Source: Polyangiaceae bacterium
GTDB taxonomy: Bacteria > Myxococcota_A > Polyangia > Polyangiales > Polyangiaceae
Direction of reading: 5' to 3'
Length of the DNA: 64,000 bases
Assembly (NCBI GenBank): GCA_019637295.1
Contig: JAHBVX010000003.1
Span: 124,001-188,000, forward strand
The notes beneath the pieces were generated by a model. It was not told the DNA's origin. It was given only the letters and a program-made list of their open reading frames with translations, and did not search any database. Position numbers and translations under genes: made by a program. Below are positions 53,134 to 62,070 of the stretch, one piece after another. The first letter of the stretch is position 1. Each line of letters opens with the position of its first letter.

Positions 53134-55257
53134 TCAGTTGGGGAATGGCGCGAGGCCGTCCGCCACCGCGGGCCAAACGCTGCCGTCCCAGTCGTGGGGC
53201 GGGTTGATGCCGTAGTCGCCTTTGTGGCGGAACGCGGTCAGGCGAAGCGATGGCGTCGCCACGCCGACCTCGCTGCGGGGCACCAGCAAGAGCAGCGTGT
53301 TGCCGGAGATGATCAGGCGCGCGTTCGACGCGACAGACACCGGGCCCCCACCGGAGGCGTCGGTGACGTTCAGCTTCCACCCGGCCGCAGGGGTGTACTC
53401 AGCAGCGTACCAGCGGTCCGTGCCCTTGAAGAAGTCGTTCGCGTACTGCGCGGAGGGTTGATAGTTGTTGGCGGCCAAACCGTCGGCGTCGAACACGAAG
53501 CCGTACTGGAAGTGGTTGGTCGAGTCGGCGGTCGGGATGGGCGAAGCCACGGTCGCGTACAGCAGCAAGAAGTCGCCGTCCGGTACTGGCACCTGAGCAT
53601 CCACGCACAGCGTCAGACCGTTTGCGCCTGGCCCACACGGAAAGTCGCTGTTGTTGAAGAGCTGCGCGACCTGCGCGGGGCTGAGCCCGAGCAGCATCCC
53701 CCCGAAGCGCTTCAGCGTACTGAAGTCGTTCGCGACCAGCTTCTTCCCGATCGTGAGCAGGGAGTGCAGGATGTCTTGGATCGTGAGGGAGCTACACAAC
53801 GCGACCGGATTGATGCCGAAGAAAGCGCCGAGCGTAGTCACGGTTTGCATCAGCGGGTCCCCATCGGAGCAGGGCGCAGCTTGGGGAGCCACGCACTCGA
53901 TGCGCCGGTTCTGGAATCCGAGGGAGCGGTACCGGTACTCGACCAGACTGTCGAACGACATCGTGGCATGTCGCAGCTCGTGGTACGCGCTGACGGTCGC
54001 GGGGCCTGCCTGCTTGCACACGAAGCCGAAGTCGAGCTCGACGGGCGCCCCCGAAGCGGACGCCTGCGAGATGTCCTGGGTGAACGAGGCCTGCTCGGAG
54101 CCCGCGGGTGGGCTCACGAGCACCGTCGACGACGAGGACGCATGCCCGCTGAGCGTCAGCAGCACCGAGTCGTGGTCCTTCAGGTCCTTGGTGACCACGG
54201 TCGCCGTTGCCATGTAGGGTGTATCGACCACGCACTCGGTGCACGGCAGGTTCAGCGAGAGGGAGCTCTCGCCTGCGTAGCTCGGGTCGAAGGCCTGCGC
54301 GAAGGCCTCCGCGGCCTTGCCGAGCACCTGGTCGGTCCCGAGCTTCTCCGCAAGCGCTGCCTTCAGCGCCTCGGCGGTGGCGGTCCCGGAGTCCCGGAGC
54401 GCGGCGCCCGCGTCAGTCGCGGGTTCGGGCTTGGGCGGCGCGACCGCTGGGGGGGGCTGCGAGCAATGGACACCCCACGCCAGCCAACCGTCCGTCACGG
54501 CGCCCCCGCTGGTGATCGCCTGCACGCGAACCTCCACGGTCCCGTGCCCCTCGCTCTGGCACTCCAGCGGAACCTCGACGTCGTACACATCTCCGTTCCC
54601 GCCTGGCGAGAGGTACACGATCCGGTCGTTCGACACGGGTTTGGTCAGGCGCGCCGCGCCACTGGCCTCGGCAGTGATGATGTAGTTCCCGTCGTACTGC
54701 GCCCATACGCGCAGGTCCGTGGTCCAGGTTTGGCCCACGTCCATGTACGCTTCACTCGGGATGTGTACCTGCACACCCTGCGACCACGCGATGTTCTGGT
54801 CGGGATTCAAGGGCAGGCGAGTCTTCACCTTGGAGAAGTGCGGTACCGGCGCGATCATCCAGGAGTCCCGTAGCCCCGCGGTCACGCTCGCCCCCAGCAC
54901 GAACGCGCCCAGGGCTTCGACGCCGCCGCCGGCGGACTCGAGCTCGGGCAGCGGCAGCACGCTCGCCCCGTCCGCCGTGTTTCCCAGGCGCAGGAACAGC
55001 GCGGCGGGCGCTGCGAAGCCGAGGCCGCTCGGCTCGAGCAGGTAGCTCCACTCGTCCGTGCCCGTCTCCAGCGTCACGCGGATGTCCGCGCTCGCTGGCG
55101 CCGCGCCCGGCGGGACCCACAGCATCGCGCGGCCGTCGTCGCTCCAGACGAAGCGCTCGGGCTTGCTGGCGCCGCCGGACGCGTCGTCGCTCCCGCAAGC
55201 GGTGGTTGCGCCCACGAGCAGCGCACAGCACACAACGCGAAGGTCTCGTCGCTTCAT
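53134..55257 (-). CDS. Large beta-rich lipoprotein of unknown function
   Basis: The protein is 707 aa from the ATG at 55257, with signal VVCCALLVGATTAC (lipobox). Residues ~35-130 look like a beta-sandwich (MLWVPPGAAPASADIRVTLETGTDEWSYLLEPSGLGF), resembling a ZU5/TonB-plug-like fold seen in other surface proteins. Later parts have FWMVHC-like and CTECVVDTPYMATATVV segments and about ten cysteines, probably disulfide-bonded. I recognise no enzyme motif. It is divergent from the lipase-like lipoprotein at 55415, so the two may be co-regulated from the 157-bp region between them, which shows no clear promoter. Confidence 0.7.
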   Translation of the reverse strand: MKRRDLRVVCCALLVGATTACGSDDASGGASKPERFVWSDDGRAMLWVPPGAAPASADIRVTLETGTDEWSYLLEPSGLGFAAPAALFLRLGNTADGASVLPLPELESAGGGVEALGAFVLGASVTAGLRDSWMIAPVPHFSKVKTRLPLNPDQNIAWSQGVQVHIPSEAYMDVGQTWTTDLRVWAQYDGNYIITAEASGAARLTKPVSNDRIVYLSPGGNGDVYDVEVPLECQSEGHGTVEVRVQAITSGGAVTDGWLAWGVHCSQPPPAVAPPKPEPATDAGAALRDSGTATAEALKAALAEKLGTDQVLGKAAEAFAQAFDPSYAGESSLSLNLPCTECVVDTPYMATATVVTKDLKDHDSVLLTLSGHASSSSTVLVSPPAGSEQASFTQDISQASASGAPVELDFGFVCKQAGPATVSAYHELRHATMSFDSLVEYRYRSLGFQNRRIECVAPQAAPCSDGDPLMQTVTTLGAFFGINPVALCSSLTIQDILHSLLTIGKKLVANDFSTLKRFGGMLLGLSPAQVAQLFNNSDFPCGPGANGLTLCVDAQVPVPDGDFLLLYATVASPIPTADSTNHFQYGFVFDADGLAANNYQPSAQYANDFFKGTDRWYAAEYTPAAGWKLNVTDASGGGPVSVASNARLIISGNTLLLLVPRSEVGVATPSLRLTAFRHKGDYGINPPHDWDGSVWPAVADGLAPFPN

Positions 55258-55414
55258 CCCGACGAGCATGCCACCCTACTCCCGACCGCGGGCCGGTCCC
55301 GCTGGGTGAATTTCGGGGGATGCGAGTGCACCAGTCCTCGCCCGCTCGTTCCCGCGCCGCACCAGCCAGCGGGCGTCGCTGCAGCCCTTGTGCGCCCCGT
55401 GAGTTGTCGGCACC

Positions 55415-57436
55415 ATGCGCGCCATGGGTCCCTCGAACGCACCGCTCCTTCTGTCCCGAGCCATCGTGACCACGCTGGCTCTCTCGACCGTCGCGTGCGG
55501 CGGCGAGGACGATCCGGCGCGACCGGCGCTACGCCTGCCCGACGACGGGCTGCCGGCGAGCTGCCACCCGTTTCGGAGCGCGGGCACCTGCGGCCTGCCG
55601 TTCCCGTCGAGCGCGTACCTCGAGCCGGACGCGAGCACCGAGACGGGCTTTCGGGTCGCGTTGCCCTCCGAGCTGCTGCCGGCTTCGGCCGCCACCAGCG
55701 CGCCCTTCGATCCGAGCGCGCACAACCGCGGCGATGGGTTCTCCCCCGCGAGCCCGATCCTGGTCTACCTCCCGGAGAAGCTCGACGACAAGACCCTCCC
55801 GTCCAGCGCGGACTTCGATCAGAGCCTGTCCACCGACAGCGCGACGCTGCTCGTGGACCTCGAGAGCGGCGAACTGGTCGCGCACTTCAGCGAGCTGGAC
55901 CTGTCATCGTACATCGAGGACGAGGAGCGTCAGCCGCTCATGATCAGGCCGGCTCGACATCTGCGTCCGAATCACCACTACGGCGTGGCGCTCACCCGCA
56001 CGCTGCGCACCCGTGACGGTCAGGTCCCCGAGCGCCCCGTTGGCTTCGCGGGCGGGCTCGCCGGCGCAACGAGCAGTGACCCCATCGCCAAGCGCGCCAT
56101 CGCCGGCCTGAACACCACGCTGGCGAAGCTGCAGGCGCTCGGCGTGAAGAAGAGCGACCTGGTGCTGGCCTGGGACTTTCGCACGGGCAGCCTCTCGCAA
56201 ATGACCCGAAACGTGATCGCGATGCGCGATCGCGCGCTCGCCGAGGCTGGGCAGGCTGGGCTCGGATTCAGCATCGACAGCGTCGAGGACGCGCCGAGCG
56301 CCGAGATCTTCAAGCGCATCCGCGGCACGTTCAAGGTACCGAGCTTTCTGTCCAGCGACGACCGGACCAAGCCGGAGACCGAGCTCGTGATCGGCAGCGA
56401 TGGCTTGCCCAGCCAGCAGCGCGTGGCCGAGTACCCCTTCGAGCTCGTGATCCCTGCGCGCGCCGTGGACGACGGCCCGTTTCCCCTGCTCGTGTACGGG
56501 CATGGCCTACTCGGCGCGGCCAATCAGGTGTCGAGCGGTCACGTGCGGGGGTTCTGCAACACCAAGGGCTACGTGTGCATCGCCACGGATTGGATCGGCC
56601 TCTCGGAGCAGGAGGAGGGTGGCATCGGACAGAACAACGGCGCTTGGCTCGCGATCCAGGACATCAACCGCTTTGCGTACGTCGGCGATCGGCTGCAGCA
56701 GTCTCTGGTCAACTTCATGGTGCTGACGCGCACGGCAAGCGCCATCCTGTCCGACTCGGCGGCAGCTCTGCCGGGCGGCGGCAGCGCCCACGACGCCGCT
56801 CAGAAGCCGGTGTATTACGGCATCAGCCAGGGCGGAATCATGGGCAGCAGCCTGCTCGCGTACTCCCCGGACATCGAGCGCGGCGTCGCGCAGGTGGGCG
56901 GCAGCGCCTACTCGCTCATGATCCAGCGCAGCGTCAACTGGAACCAGTTCCTGCCCGCGATCAACAGCGCGTACCCCGACCGGGTCGCGCAGCAGTTGCT
57001 CATGGCGCTCTGGCAGCCGCACTTCGATGCGTCCGAGGGCTCGGGGACGGCCTGGGCTCAGGGACAGCACCCTCCGCTGCCCGGCGCTGGACAGAAGCGC
57101 ATCCTGCTCCAGATCGCCGTCGGTGACTCGCAGGTCGCCAATCTGGCCGCAGAGATACAAGCACGCACGATGGGCATCCCGTCACTGGCGCCCACCGCAA
57201 AGCCCGTGTGGGGCCTGGACACGACGCCCGGGGGCGAGGTGAGCGCGATCGCCTTCTGGGACCTGGTGCGCGACCCGCCGCCGGACAGCAACGCGACCCC
57301 CCTCGACGACAACGACGTCCACGCGGATATCCGCAAGCTGCCGGAGAATCAGCAGCAGACCGACGTCTTTCTCCGCACGGGCGTGGCCGAGAACACCTGC
57401 GGCGGTCCGTGCTCGTTCCCCGGCGCGCAGTTCTGA
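55415..57436 (+). CDS. Lipase-like lipoprotein, paralogue of the 13037-16681 protein
   Basis: The protein is 673 aa from the ATG at 55415 (ATG at 55424 is equally possible), with lipobox LSTVAC. The sequence opens PASCHPFRSAGTCGLPFPSSAYLEPD, similar in style to the larger paralogue (PLPSDSAMWPD). Hydrolase motifs: LLVYGHGLLGAANQV as the oxyanion strand and YYGISQGGIMGS with candidate nucleophile Ser471. It lacks the calcium-like DxDxDG repeats and the extended N-terminal region of the paralogue. It is probably surface-anchored; the substrate is unknown. The convergent TPR gene starts 20 nt beyond its stop. Confidence 0.78.
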   Translation: MRAMGPSNAPLLLSRAIVTTLALSTVACGGEDDPARPALRLPDDGLPASCHPFRSAGTCGLPFPSSAYLEPDASTETGFRVALPSELLPASAATSAPFDPSAHNRGDGFSPASPILVYLPEKLDDKTLPSSADFDQSLSTDSATLLVDLESGELVAHFSELDLSSYIEDEERQPLMIRPARHLRPNHHYGVALTRTLRTRDGQVPERPVGFAGGLAGATSSDPIAKRAIAGLNTTLAKLQALGVKKSDLVLAWDFRTGSLSQMTRNVIAMRDRALAEAGQAGLGFSIDSVEDAPSAEIFKRIRGTFKVPSFLSSDDRTKPETELVIGSDGLPSQQRVAEYPFELVIPARAVDDGPFPLLVYGHGLLGAANQVSSGHVRGFCNTKGYVCIATDWIGLSEQEEGGIGQNNGAWLAIQDINRFAYVGDRLQQSLVNFMVLTRTASAILSDSAAALPGGGSAHDAAQKPVYYGISQGGIMGSSLLAYSPDIERGVAQVGGSAYSLMIQRSVNWNQFLPAINSAYPDRVAQQLLMALWQPHFDASEGSGTAWAQGQHPPLPGAGQKRILLQIAVGDSQVANLAAEIQARTMGIPSLAPTAKPVWGLDTTPGGEVSAIAFWDLVRDPPPDSNATPLDDNDVHADIRKLPENQQQTDVFLRTGVAENTCGGPCSFPGAQF

Positions 57437-57456
57437 GACTCGCTCCCGCTCCGCAC

Positions 57457-58428
57457 TCAGAACGAGCCGCTGCCCACAACCACCCCGCCGCCGCGCAGGG
57501 GCACGGCCGCCACGCCGTGCCAGCGCCGAGCTTCCCGCTCGGGCTCGGCCTTGCGCCCGAGATCACCGATCAGGAGCACGGTCCCGAGTCCGACGCCGAC
57601 CGCCGAGACACCCAGGCTGATGTTCGTGTACAGCTTGTTGTCGTTGAAGCGGTCGAAGTCCTCGCGGTTGGGACGCTCGTTGAACTTGCTCTCGGCGTCG
57701 TTGACCTGGAGCCCGAAATAGACCGCAGCGCCGCCGGCAGCTACGCCCACACCCAGCGACACCCAGGTGAGCGCGCGCACGCCACCCTTCTTGGACGGAC
57801 CCGCGTCCATCGGCGCGTCCGACTCGGGCTCCTTGGACGCGGTTGCCGAGCGAGGGCGGTCCTTGACCGGGCGGAGCGAGTCGACCTCGATGGTGCGAGT
57901 CGAGCCGGCGTTCAACTCCAGGCGCTGAGGCTTCGCCCCCTCCACGCCCAGCAGCAGCACGTCGTGCTCCCCGGGGATGAGATAGACGCGTTGATCGCCG
58001 CGGTACTCCTCTTCGTCGACGCGCAGGCGAGCCTCCGCCGAGCCCTCGAACTGAATGATCGCCAGCTTGGGCGTCAGCTTGGCCAGTCGATCCGTGGCAT
58101 CTTGCCGGTCCTGCTCCGCGGCCTCGTCGAACTCGAGCACGCGCTGGTAGCTGCGCGCCGCGCGCGCGAGTTCCCCCGACTTCTCGTACGAGTCGCCGGC
58201 GTTGATCAAGGGAGCGGGATGGGGCGCGAGGCGGAAGGCCTCTTCGAAGGCACGCGCCGCCTCCTCGAAGCGGCCGGACGCGAAGGCCTTCTGCCCGGAC
58301 TTGAAGAAACGGCGGGCGTCGGCCTTGGTCTTCGCCGACTCTTGCGCTGCCGCTGGCGGCGCGAGGCCGATGGGTGCCAGCGCCAAGAGGACCGTCAACG
58401 CCAGACGGCGGCCGCGGACGAGTGTCAT
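57457..58428 (-). CDS. TPR/PEGA-like periplasmic or membrane protein
   Basis: From the ATG at 58428 (a start at 58437 is alternative) the protein is 323 aa. A signal peptide ends near AAAQ. Residues ~25-100 are two TPR units (FFKSGQKAFASGRFEEAARAFEEAFRLAPHPAPLINAGDSYEKSG). A PEGA-like beta domain follows (YLIPGEHDVLLLGVEGAKPQRLELNAGS). Two hydrophobic segments near ~225 and ~270 flank a short loop. This TPR-PEGA-TM order is very common in myxobacteria, usually of unknown function. It is divergent from the beta-propeller lipoprotein gene. Confidence 0.78.
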   Translation of the reverse strand: MTLVRGRRLALTVLLALAPIGLAPPAAAQESAKTKADARRFFKSGQKAFASGRFEEAARAFEEAFRLAPHPAPLINAGDSYEKSGELARAARSYQRVLEFDEAAEQDRQDATDRLAKLTPKLAIIQFEGSAEARLRVDEEEYRGDQRVYLIPGEHDVLLLGVEGAKPQRLELNAGSTRTIEVDSLRPVKDRPRSATASKEPESDAPMDAGPSKKGGVRALTWVSLGVGVAAGGAAVYFGLQVNDAESKFNERPNREDFDRFNDNKLYTNISLGVSAVGVGLGTVLLIGDLGRKAEPEREARRWHGVAAVPLRGGGVVVGSGSF

Positions 58429-58447
58429 TTCCAGCACCGTTCGATGC

Positions 58448-58453
58448 TATCAT
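58448..58453 (+). promoter_or_regulatory. Extended -10 (TGCTATCAT) for beta-propeller lipoprotein gene
   Basis: TATCAT at 58448-58453 is preceded by TG at 58445-58446, an extended -10. It lies 14 nt before the ATG at 58468, giving a short leader. Confidence 0.35.
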
Positions 58454-58467
58454 GCCTTCCATCGCGC

Positions 58468-59640
58468 ATGCCTGCTCGCCGCCCCACGCAGATCGCCGCT
58501 TGGCTCTTGGTCCCCCTACTCGGCGTCGGGTGTCTCAAGTCCCTGGACGAGTCGCTGATCGGCGCGAACACGGACGGCGGCAGCCTCGGCGGCAGCGCCG
58601 GGCTCGGCGCTAGCGGGGGGACCGGGGGGACCGGCGGGACCGGCGGGACCGGCGGGGGCATCGGCGGCAGCGCGGGGGACGCGGCCACGGATGGCGGGTT
58701 GATCGGCTGGGATCCGACCAAGTACCCAGTGACGGAGCTGGCCAACGACAACCTGGCCCGCCAGCTGATCGCCGCCGACGATCAGCACCTCTATCGCGCG
58801 CAGCGGGGCGTGCTCTCGGAGCTGTATCGCGTGCCGCTGGCGTCCACCACCGAAGCCAAGGTTCCGGGGGTGTCGCTGCCCCCCTCGCAAGCGCTGCAGG
58901 CCCCGGCCGGCAGCTTGTTCGTGTTCGCCGCGGGCACCGGCTCGCTCTCCCGGGTGCCCAAGACCGGGGGCGGTGTGCAAGAGGTGGCGCCCCCCGCGCA
59001 GATGGGCCAAGGGCGCGCCCTGTTCACCGCCGCGGACGGCTTCGCCTACGTCACGGCGGATGCCGCGGCGGCTGGGCCCGCGCTGCTGCGCTTTGGGCTC
59101 GCCAGCTCCACCACCACGGCGGAAGCGCTTTACCCGCTCGAGACCGGGAGCGAAGAGGCCGCAGGCGTCGTCGCCACCCCGAGCTGCGTCTTCTGGATCG
59201 GAGCGGGCAACGTGTGGATGGTGCCTCCCGCTGGAGCCACGGACCGTCACAGCGCGCTGCCCGCACCCCTGGCGGACGTCACGGCGCTGAGCGCGGACGC
59301 CGTCAACCTCTACTTCACGCGCGACGATGGCAGTGTGTGGCGCAAGGCGCTGCCCTCGTCGTGCAGCGACAGTGGCGCCGCCGCCGTCAATCTCGCGGAT
59401 GGGTTCGTCGGCCTCGTCAGTATCGTGGCGTTCGAGGGGAAGGTCGCGTTCGCTGCCACGGGCGACACGGCCATGCTCTACGCGGGCGGCGGCGTCTTCG
59501 TCGTGAGCGCGGCGGGTGGCGCCGTGACCCAGGTCGCTCCGGCAGACGGCGGGCCTGAGCTCGTCATCAGCGCCGGTAGCTCGCTCGCCTTCGCCACCCT
59601 CGAGGGACGGGTCGCGCGGGTGCCGAAGAGCCCCAACTGA
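58468..59640 (+). CDS. Gly-rich-linker lipoprotein with beta-propeller-like domain
   Basis: The protein is 390 aa from the ATG at 58468, with signal ending LLGVGC (lipobox). A Gly/Ser/Thr linker of ~60 residues (TGGTGGTGG-type) is followed by a repeat domain with blades such as LIAADDQHLYRAQRGVLSELYRVPL and TADGFAYVTADAAAAG, like a six- or seven-bladed propeller. The linker resembles those of the 2-502 and 530-1434 proteins, although the C-terminal domain differs. Its stop abuts the stop of the convergent kinase gene with no spacing. Function unknown; probably surface exposed. Confidence 0.78.
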   Translation: MPARRPTQIAAWLLVPLLGVGCLKSLDESLIGANTDGGSLGGSAGLGASGGTGGTGGTGGTGGGIGGSAGDAATDGGLIGWDPTKYPVTELANDNLARQLIAADDQHLYRAQRGVLSELYRVPLASTTEAKVPGVSLPPSQALQAPAGSLFVFAAGTGSLSRVPKTGGGVQEVAPPAQMGQGRALFTAADGFAYVTADAAAAGPALLRFGLASSTTTAEALYPLETGSEEAAGVVATPSCVFWIGAGNVWMVPPAGATDRHSALPAPLADVTALSADAVNLYFTRDDGSVWRKALPSSCSDSGAAAVNLADGFVGLVSIVAFEGKVAFAATGDTAMLYAGGGVFVVSAAGGAVTQVAPADGGPELVISAGSSLAFATLEGRVARVPKSPN

Positions 59641-61299
59641 TCACTCGTAGGGGCTCGGCCGGGGCGGCGCGGGACCGCCCGGCTCCTTCGCCTTCGGCGG
59701 CGCTGCGACCGGCGGCGGGCGGAAGGGTCGAGGCGGTGACTTCTTGACGCTCGTAGCGACCGGCGGCGCCGCGGACGCTTCGGGAGGCGGCTCCGTGGCC
59801 TCGGGAGGCGTCTCGACCGCCGCGGGCGCCGTGGGCGCCACGCTCGGCTCGGGCGCCGCCGCGCTCGAGGTCAGGTTCACGATCGTGGTCGTGCGCGCCG
59901 GAGGCTTCAGCAGGAAGAACGCGATGACGCCCAGCGCGACGGCGAGTCCGAACACGCCAATGGCGTAGCCGACGAGTCCGCTGCCCTTCTTGACCACGAC
60001 GACGGGCGTCGGAGGGTAGGCGTGCGAACCGCTGCCGTACTGCGCGAACTGGCCGTACGCCGCCAGCGGACGGGTGCCGCTCGTGCTGATGGCCGCCACT
60101 TGACTGATGGCAGAAGGGTGGCTGAGCCCGCTCGGCGACGACAGGCTGCTCGGCTGACTCGGCGAGGAGACGTGGCTCACGGAGCTGGGGCTCGTGACCG
60201 AGCTGATTCCAGTCGTCCCCGTGGACTCCGGAGGCGGTGCGGCTAGCGGATCACTGGGCGGCACGTTGACGCCTGCGGGTGCGTCACCGTCGAGGGCGCG
60301 CAGTGCCGAACGAATCGCCTTGCGGCGTTGGTCGATCCTGGCTCCTAGTACCTTCTTGAGCAGGTTTGCGACTCCGGCGCGCGGCACCACCACGCGCTCC
60401 GACTTGAGGAACGCGGTCAGCTCTTGCTGCAACTCGAGCGCCGTCTGAAAGCGCTTGTCCAGATCTCGCTCGAGCGCACGCAACACGATGGACTCGAGCG
60501 CCTTCGGGTAGTTCGGATCGAAGCTCGTAGGCGCCGGGATCTTGCCGGACACCACCAAGTGCAGCGTCTCGGCGTCGTGCTCACCCCGAAACAGGCGGCG
60601 ACCCGTGGTCAGCTCGAACAGCACGATCCCGAGGGCGAACACGTCCGCGCGACGATCGACGCGCTTGGCCATCGCCTGCTCCGGAGACATGTAGCCGAAC
60701 TTGCCCTTCAGCTGGCCTGCGCTGGTCGCCTCGCTCGCGCGGCCCATGGCGCGCGCGACACCGAAGTCGACGATCTTGATCATGCCATCCACGCCGATCA
60801 GGATGTTGTGCGGCGAGATGTCGCGATGGACGACATCCATGCTCTGACCGTGTTCGTCTTTGAGTTCGTGCGCCGCGTGCAAACCTGCGGCAGCGTCGGC
60901 GATGATCCGCACCGCCATTTCTGGCGGCACCGGCCGGCGGCGACCGGCTTCGGAGATCACCGCGTGCAGCGAGTCCCCCTCGACCCACTCCATGGCCATG
61001 TAGGTCACACCGCGATCCTCGGCTACCTCGTACACGTCGACGACGTTCTCGTGCCGGATCGCGCGAACGATCCGGCCCTCGTCGAGGAACATGCGCACGA
61101 ACTCCTGCTCCGCAGCCAGGTCCGCGAGGATGGCCTTGACCGCGACGAGCCGGTCTTGTTGGCGGGTCGGGCCGCGCTCCCGGGCGACCCAGACGGTCGC
61201 CATGCCGCCGCGCCCGACCCGCAGCAGCAGCTCATAGGGGCCGAGCCGGTTGCCGCGCTGCAGCTCTTCGGGTGGAGTCGACAGGTCGATGGAATTCAC
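59641..61299 (-). CDS. Transmembrane Ser/Thr protein kinase
   Basis: The protein is 552 aa. The kinase domain spans ~20-300: GRGGMATVW loop, Lys in DRLVAVKAI, HRDISPHNI as the catalytic loop, DFGVARAMG and an SPE box (YMSPEQAMAK). The HRDISPHN variant in place of HRDLKPEN is common in myxobacterial kinases and keeps the catalytic Asp and Asn. A Ser/Thr-rich segment (~355-420) may be autophosphorylated. One transmembrane helix lies near residue 455 (VGYAIGVFGLAVALGVIAFFLL), with a Pro/Ala-rich tail outside. No extracellular sensor domain is evident. Confidence 0.92.
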   Translation of the reverse strand: MNSIDLSTPPEELQRGNRLGPYELLLRVGRGGMATVWVARERGPTRQQDRLVAVKAILADLAAEQEFVRMFLDEGRIVRAIRHENVVDVYEVAEDRGVTYMAMEWVEGDSLHAVISEAGRRRPVPPEMAVRIIADAAAGLHAAHELKDEHGQSMDVVHRDISPHNILIGVDGMIKIVDFGVARAMGRASEATSAGQLKGKFGYMSPEQAMAKRVDRRADVFALGIVLFELTTGRRLFRGEHDAETLHLVVSGKIPAPTSFDPNYPKALESIVLRALERDLDKRFQTALELQQELTAFLKSERVVVPRAGVANLLKKVLGARIDQRRKAIRSALRALDGDAPAGVNVPPSDPLAAPPPESTGTTGISSVTSPSSVSHVSSPSQPSSLSSPSGLSHPSAISQVAAISTSGTRPLAAYGQFAQYGSGSHAYPPTPVVVVKKGSGLVGYAIGVFGLAVALGVIAFFLLKPPARTTTIVNLTSSAAAPEPSVAPTAPAAVETPPEATEPPPEASAAPPVATSVKKSPPRPFRPPPVAAPPKAKEPGGPAPPRPSPYE

Positions 61300-61476
61300 G
61301 GCTGGCCGGGGGTCGTACGGAGGGGCCCTGAAAGCGTATCAGGCAGAGCGCCCGAATGCTCGCTGGTAACCGCTCAATTTCATGTGAGAATTATCCTACA
61401 TTGGCCCCATGACCCCCGTCACCCGGAGCAGGGCGTAGTTGCCCACCGGGGCCCACTGAGGGTAGGGACGCCCATC

Positions 61477-61923
61477 ATGGTCTCCCTCAAGGAACTGGCG
61501 AACGAGCCGACCAAGCGCGCGGAGGTCATCCAGGACGCCTGCCGCGTGCTCGACCAGGAGGTCGCCGACAAGTCCGGCGTCAGCGGGATCGCCATCAAGA
61601 CGGCTTATAAAGTGGTCCAAGGGGTCAAGCCCGGGTTCATCCCCGAGGTCGTCGACAACCTGCTCGACGACTTCCTGGACGCCCTCGAGCCCATGCGCCA
61701 GCAAGCCGCGAGCAGCGGGCAGCGGCCGAGCCGCTACTTGAAGGACAACGCCGGGCAGATGGCCGACGCGCTGCTCGCCATCACCGACCGGCGCGCCGAG
61801 CGCGCCCAGCGGGCGATGATCAAGAAGACCTACGAGCGGCTGCGACCAACGGCCAAGAAGCACGTCGAAGCCGCCGCGCCCCGCCTGGGCGACTTGGTCG
61901 ACAAGCATGTCCCAGACGCCTGA
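61477..61923 (+). CDS. Conserved small helical protein, unknown function
   Basis: The protein is 148 aa from the ATG at 61477. It is charged and helical: EVADKSGVSGIAIKTAYKVVQGVKPGFIPEVVDNLLDDFLDALEPM in the middle and ADALLAITDRRAERAQRAMIKKTYERLRPTAKKHVEAAAPRLGDLV at the end. The same pattern occurs in small actinobacterial proteins of unknown function (recalled as a DUF6918-like family; not checked). No membrane segment, signal or metal site. It is divergent from the kinase gene, and korA follows 147 nt downstream. Confidence 0.8.
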   Translation: MVSLKELANEPTKRAEVIQDACRVLDQEVADKSGVSGIAIKTAYKVVQGVKPGFIPEVVDNLLDDFLDALEPMRQQAASSGQRPSRYLKDNAGQMADALLAITDRRAERAQRAMIKKTYERLRPTAKKHVEAAAPRLGDLVDKHVPDA

Positions 61924-62070
61924 CGCCATGCGAAACCGGCACGGTGCGCGTGACTTGTCTTGTCTCAAGTGGTAGCCCTGCCCCCCAAGAGGCAAGCCCT
62001 CTCTAGCCGAACGCCGAATCGAGGGGCGGCGAACGGCAGCCACGATCAGCACGAGGTAGACGACGAGACA

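Noticed and set aside
51925-54873. Plus-strand open frame of 982 codons
   Set aside because: It runs out of frame through queA/tgt and antisense through the lipoprotein gene; no domain-like segment.
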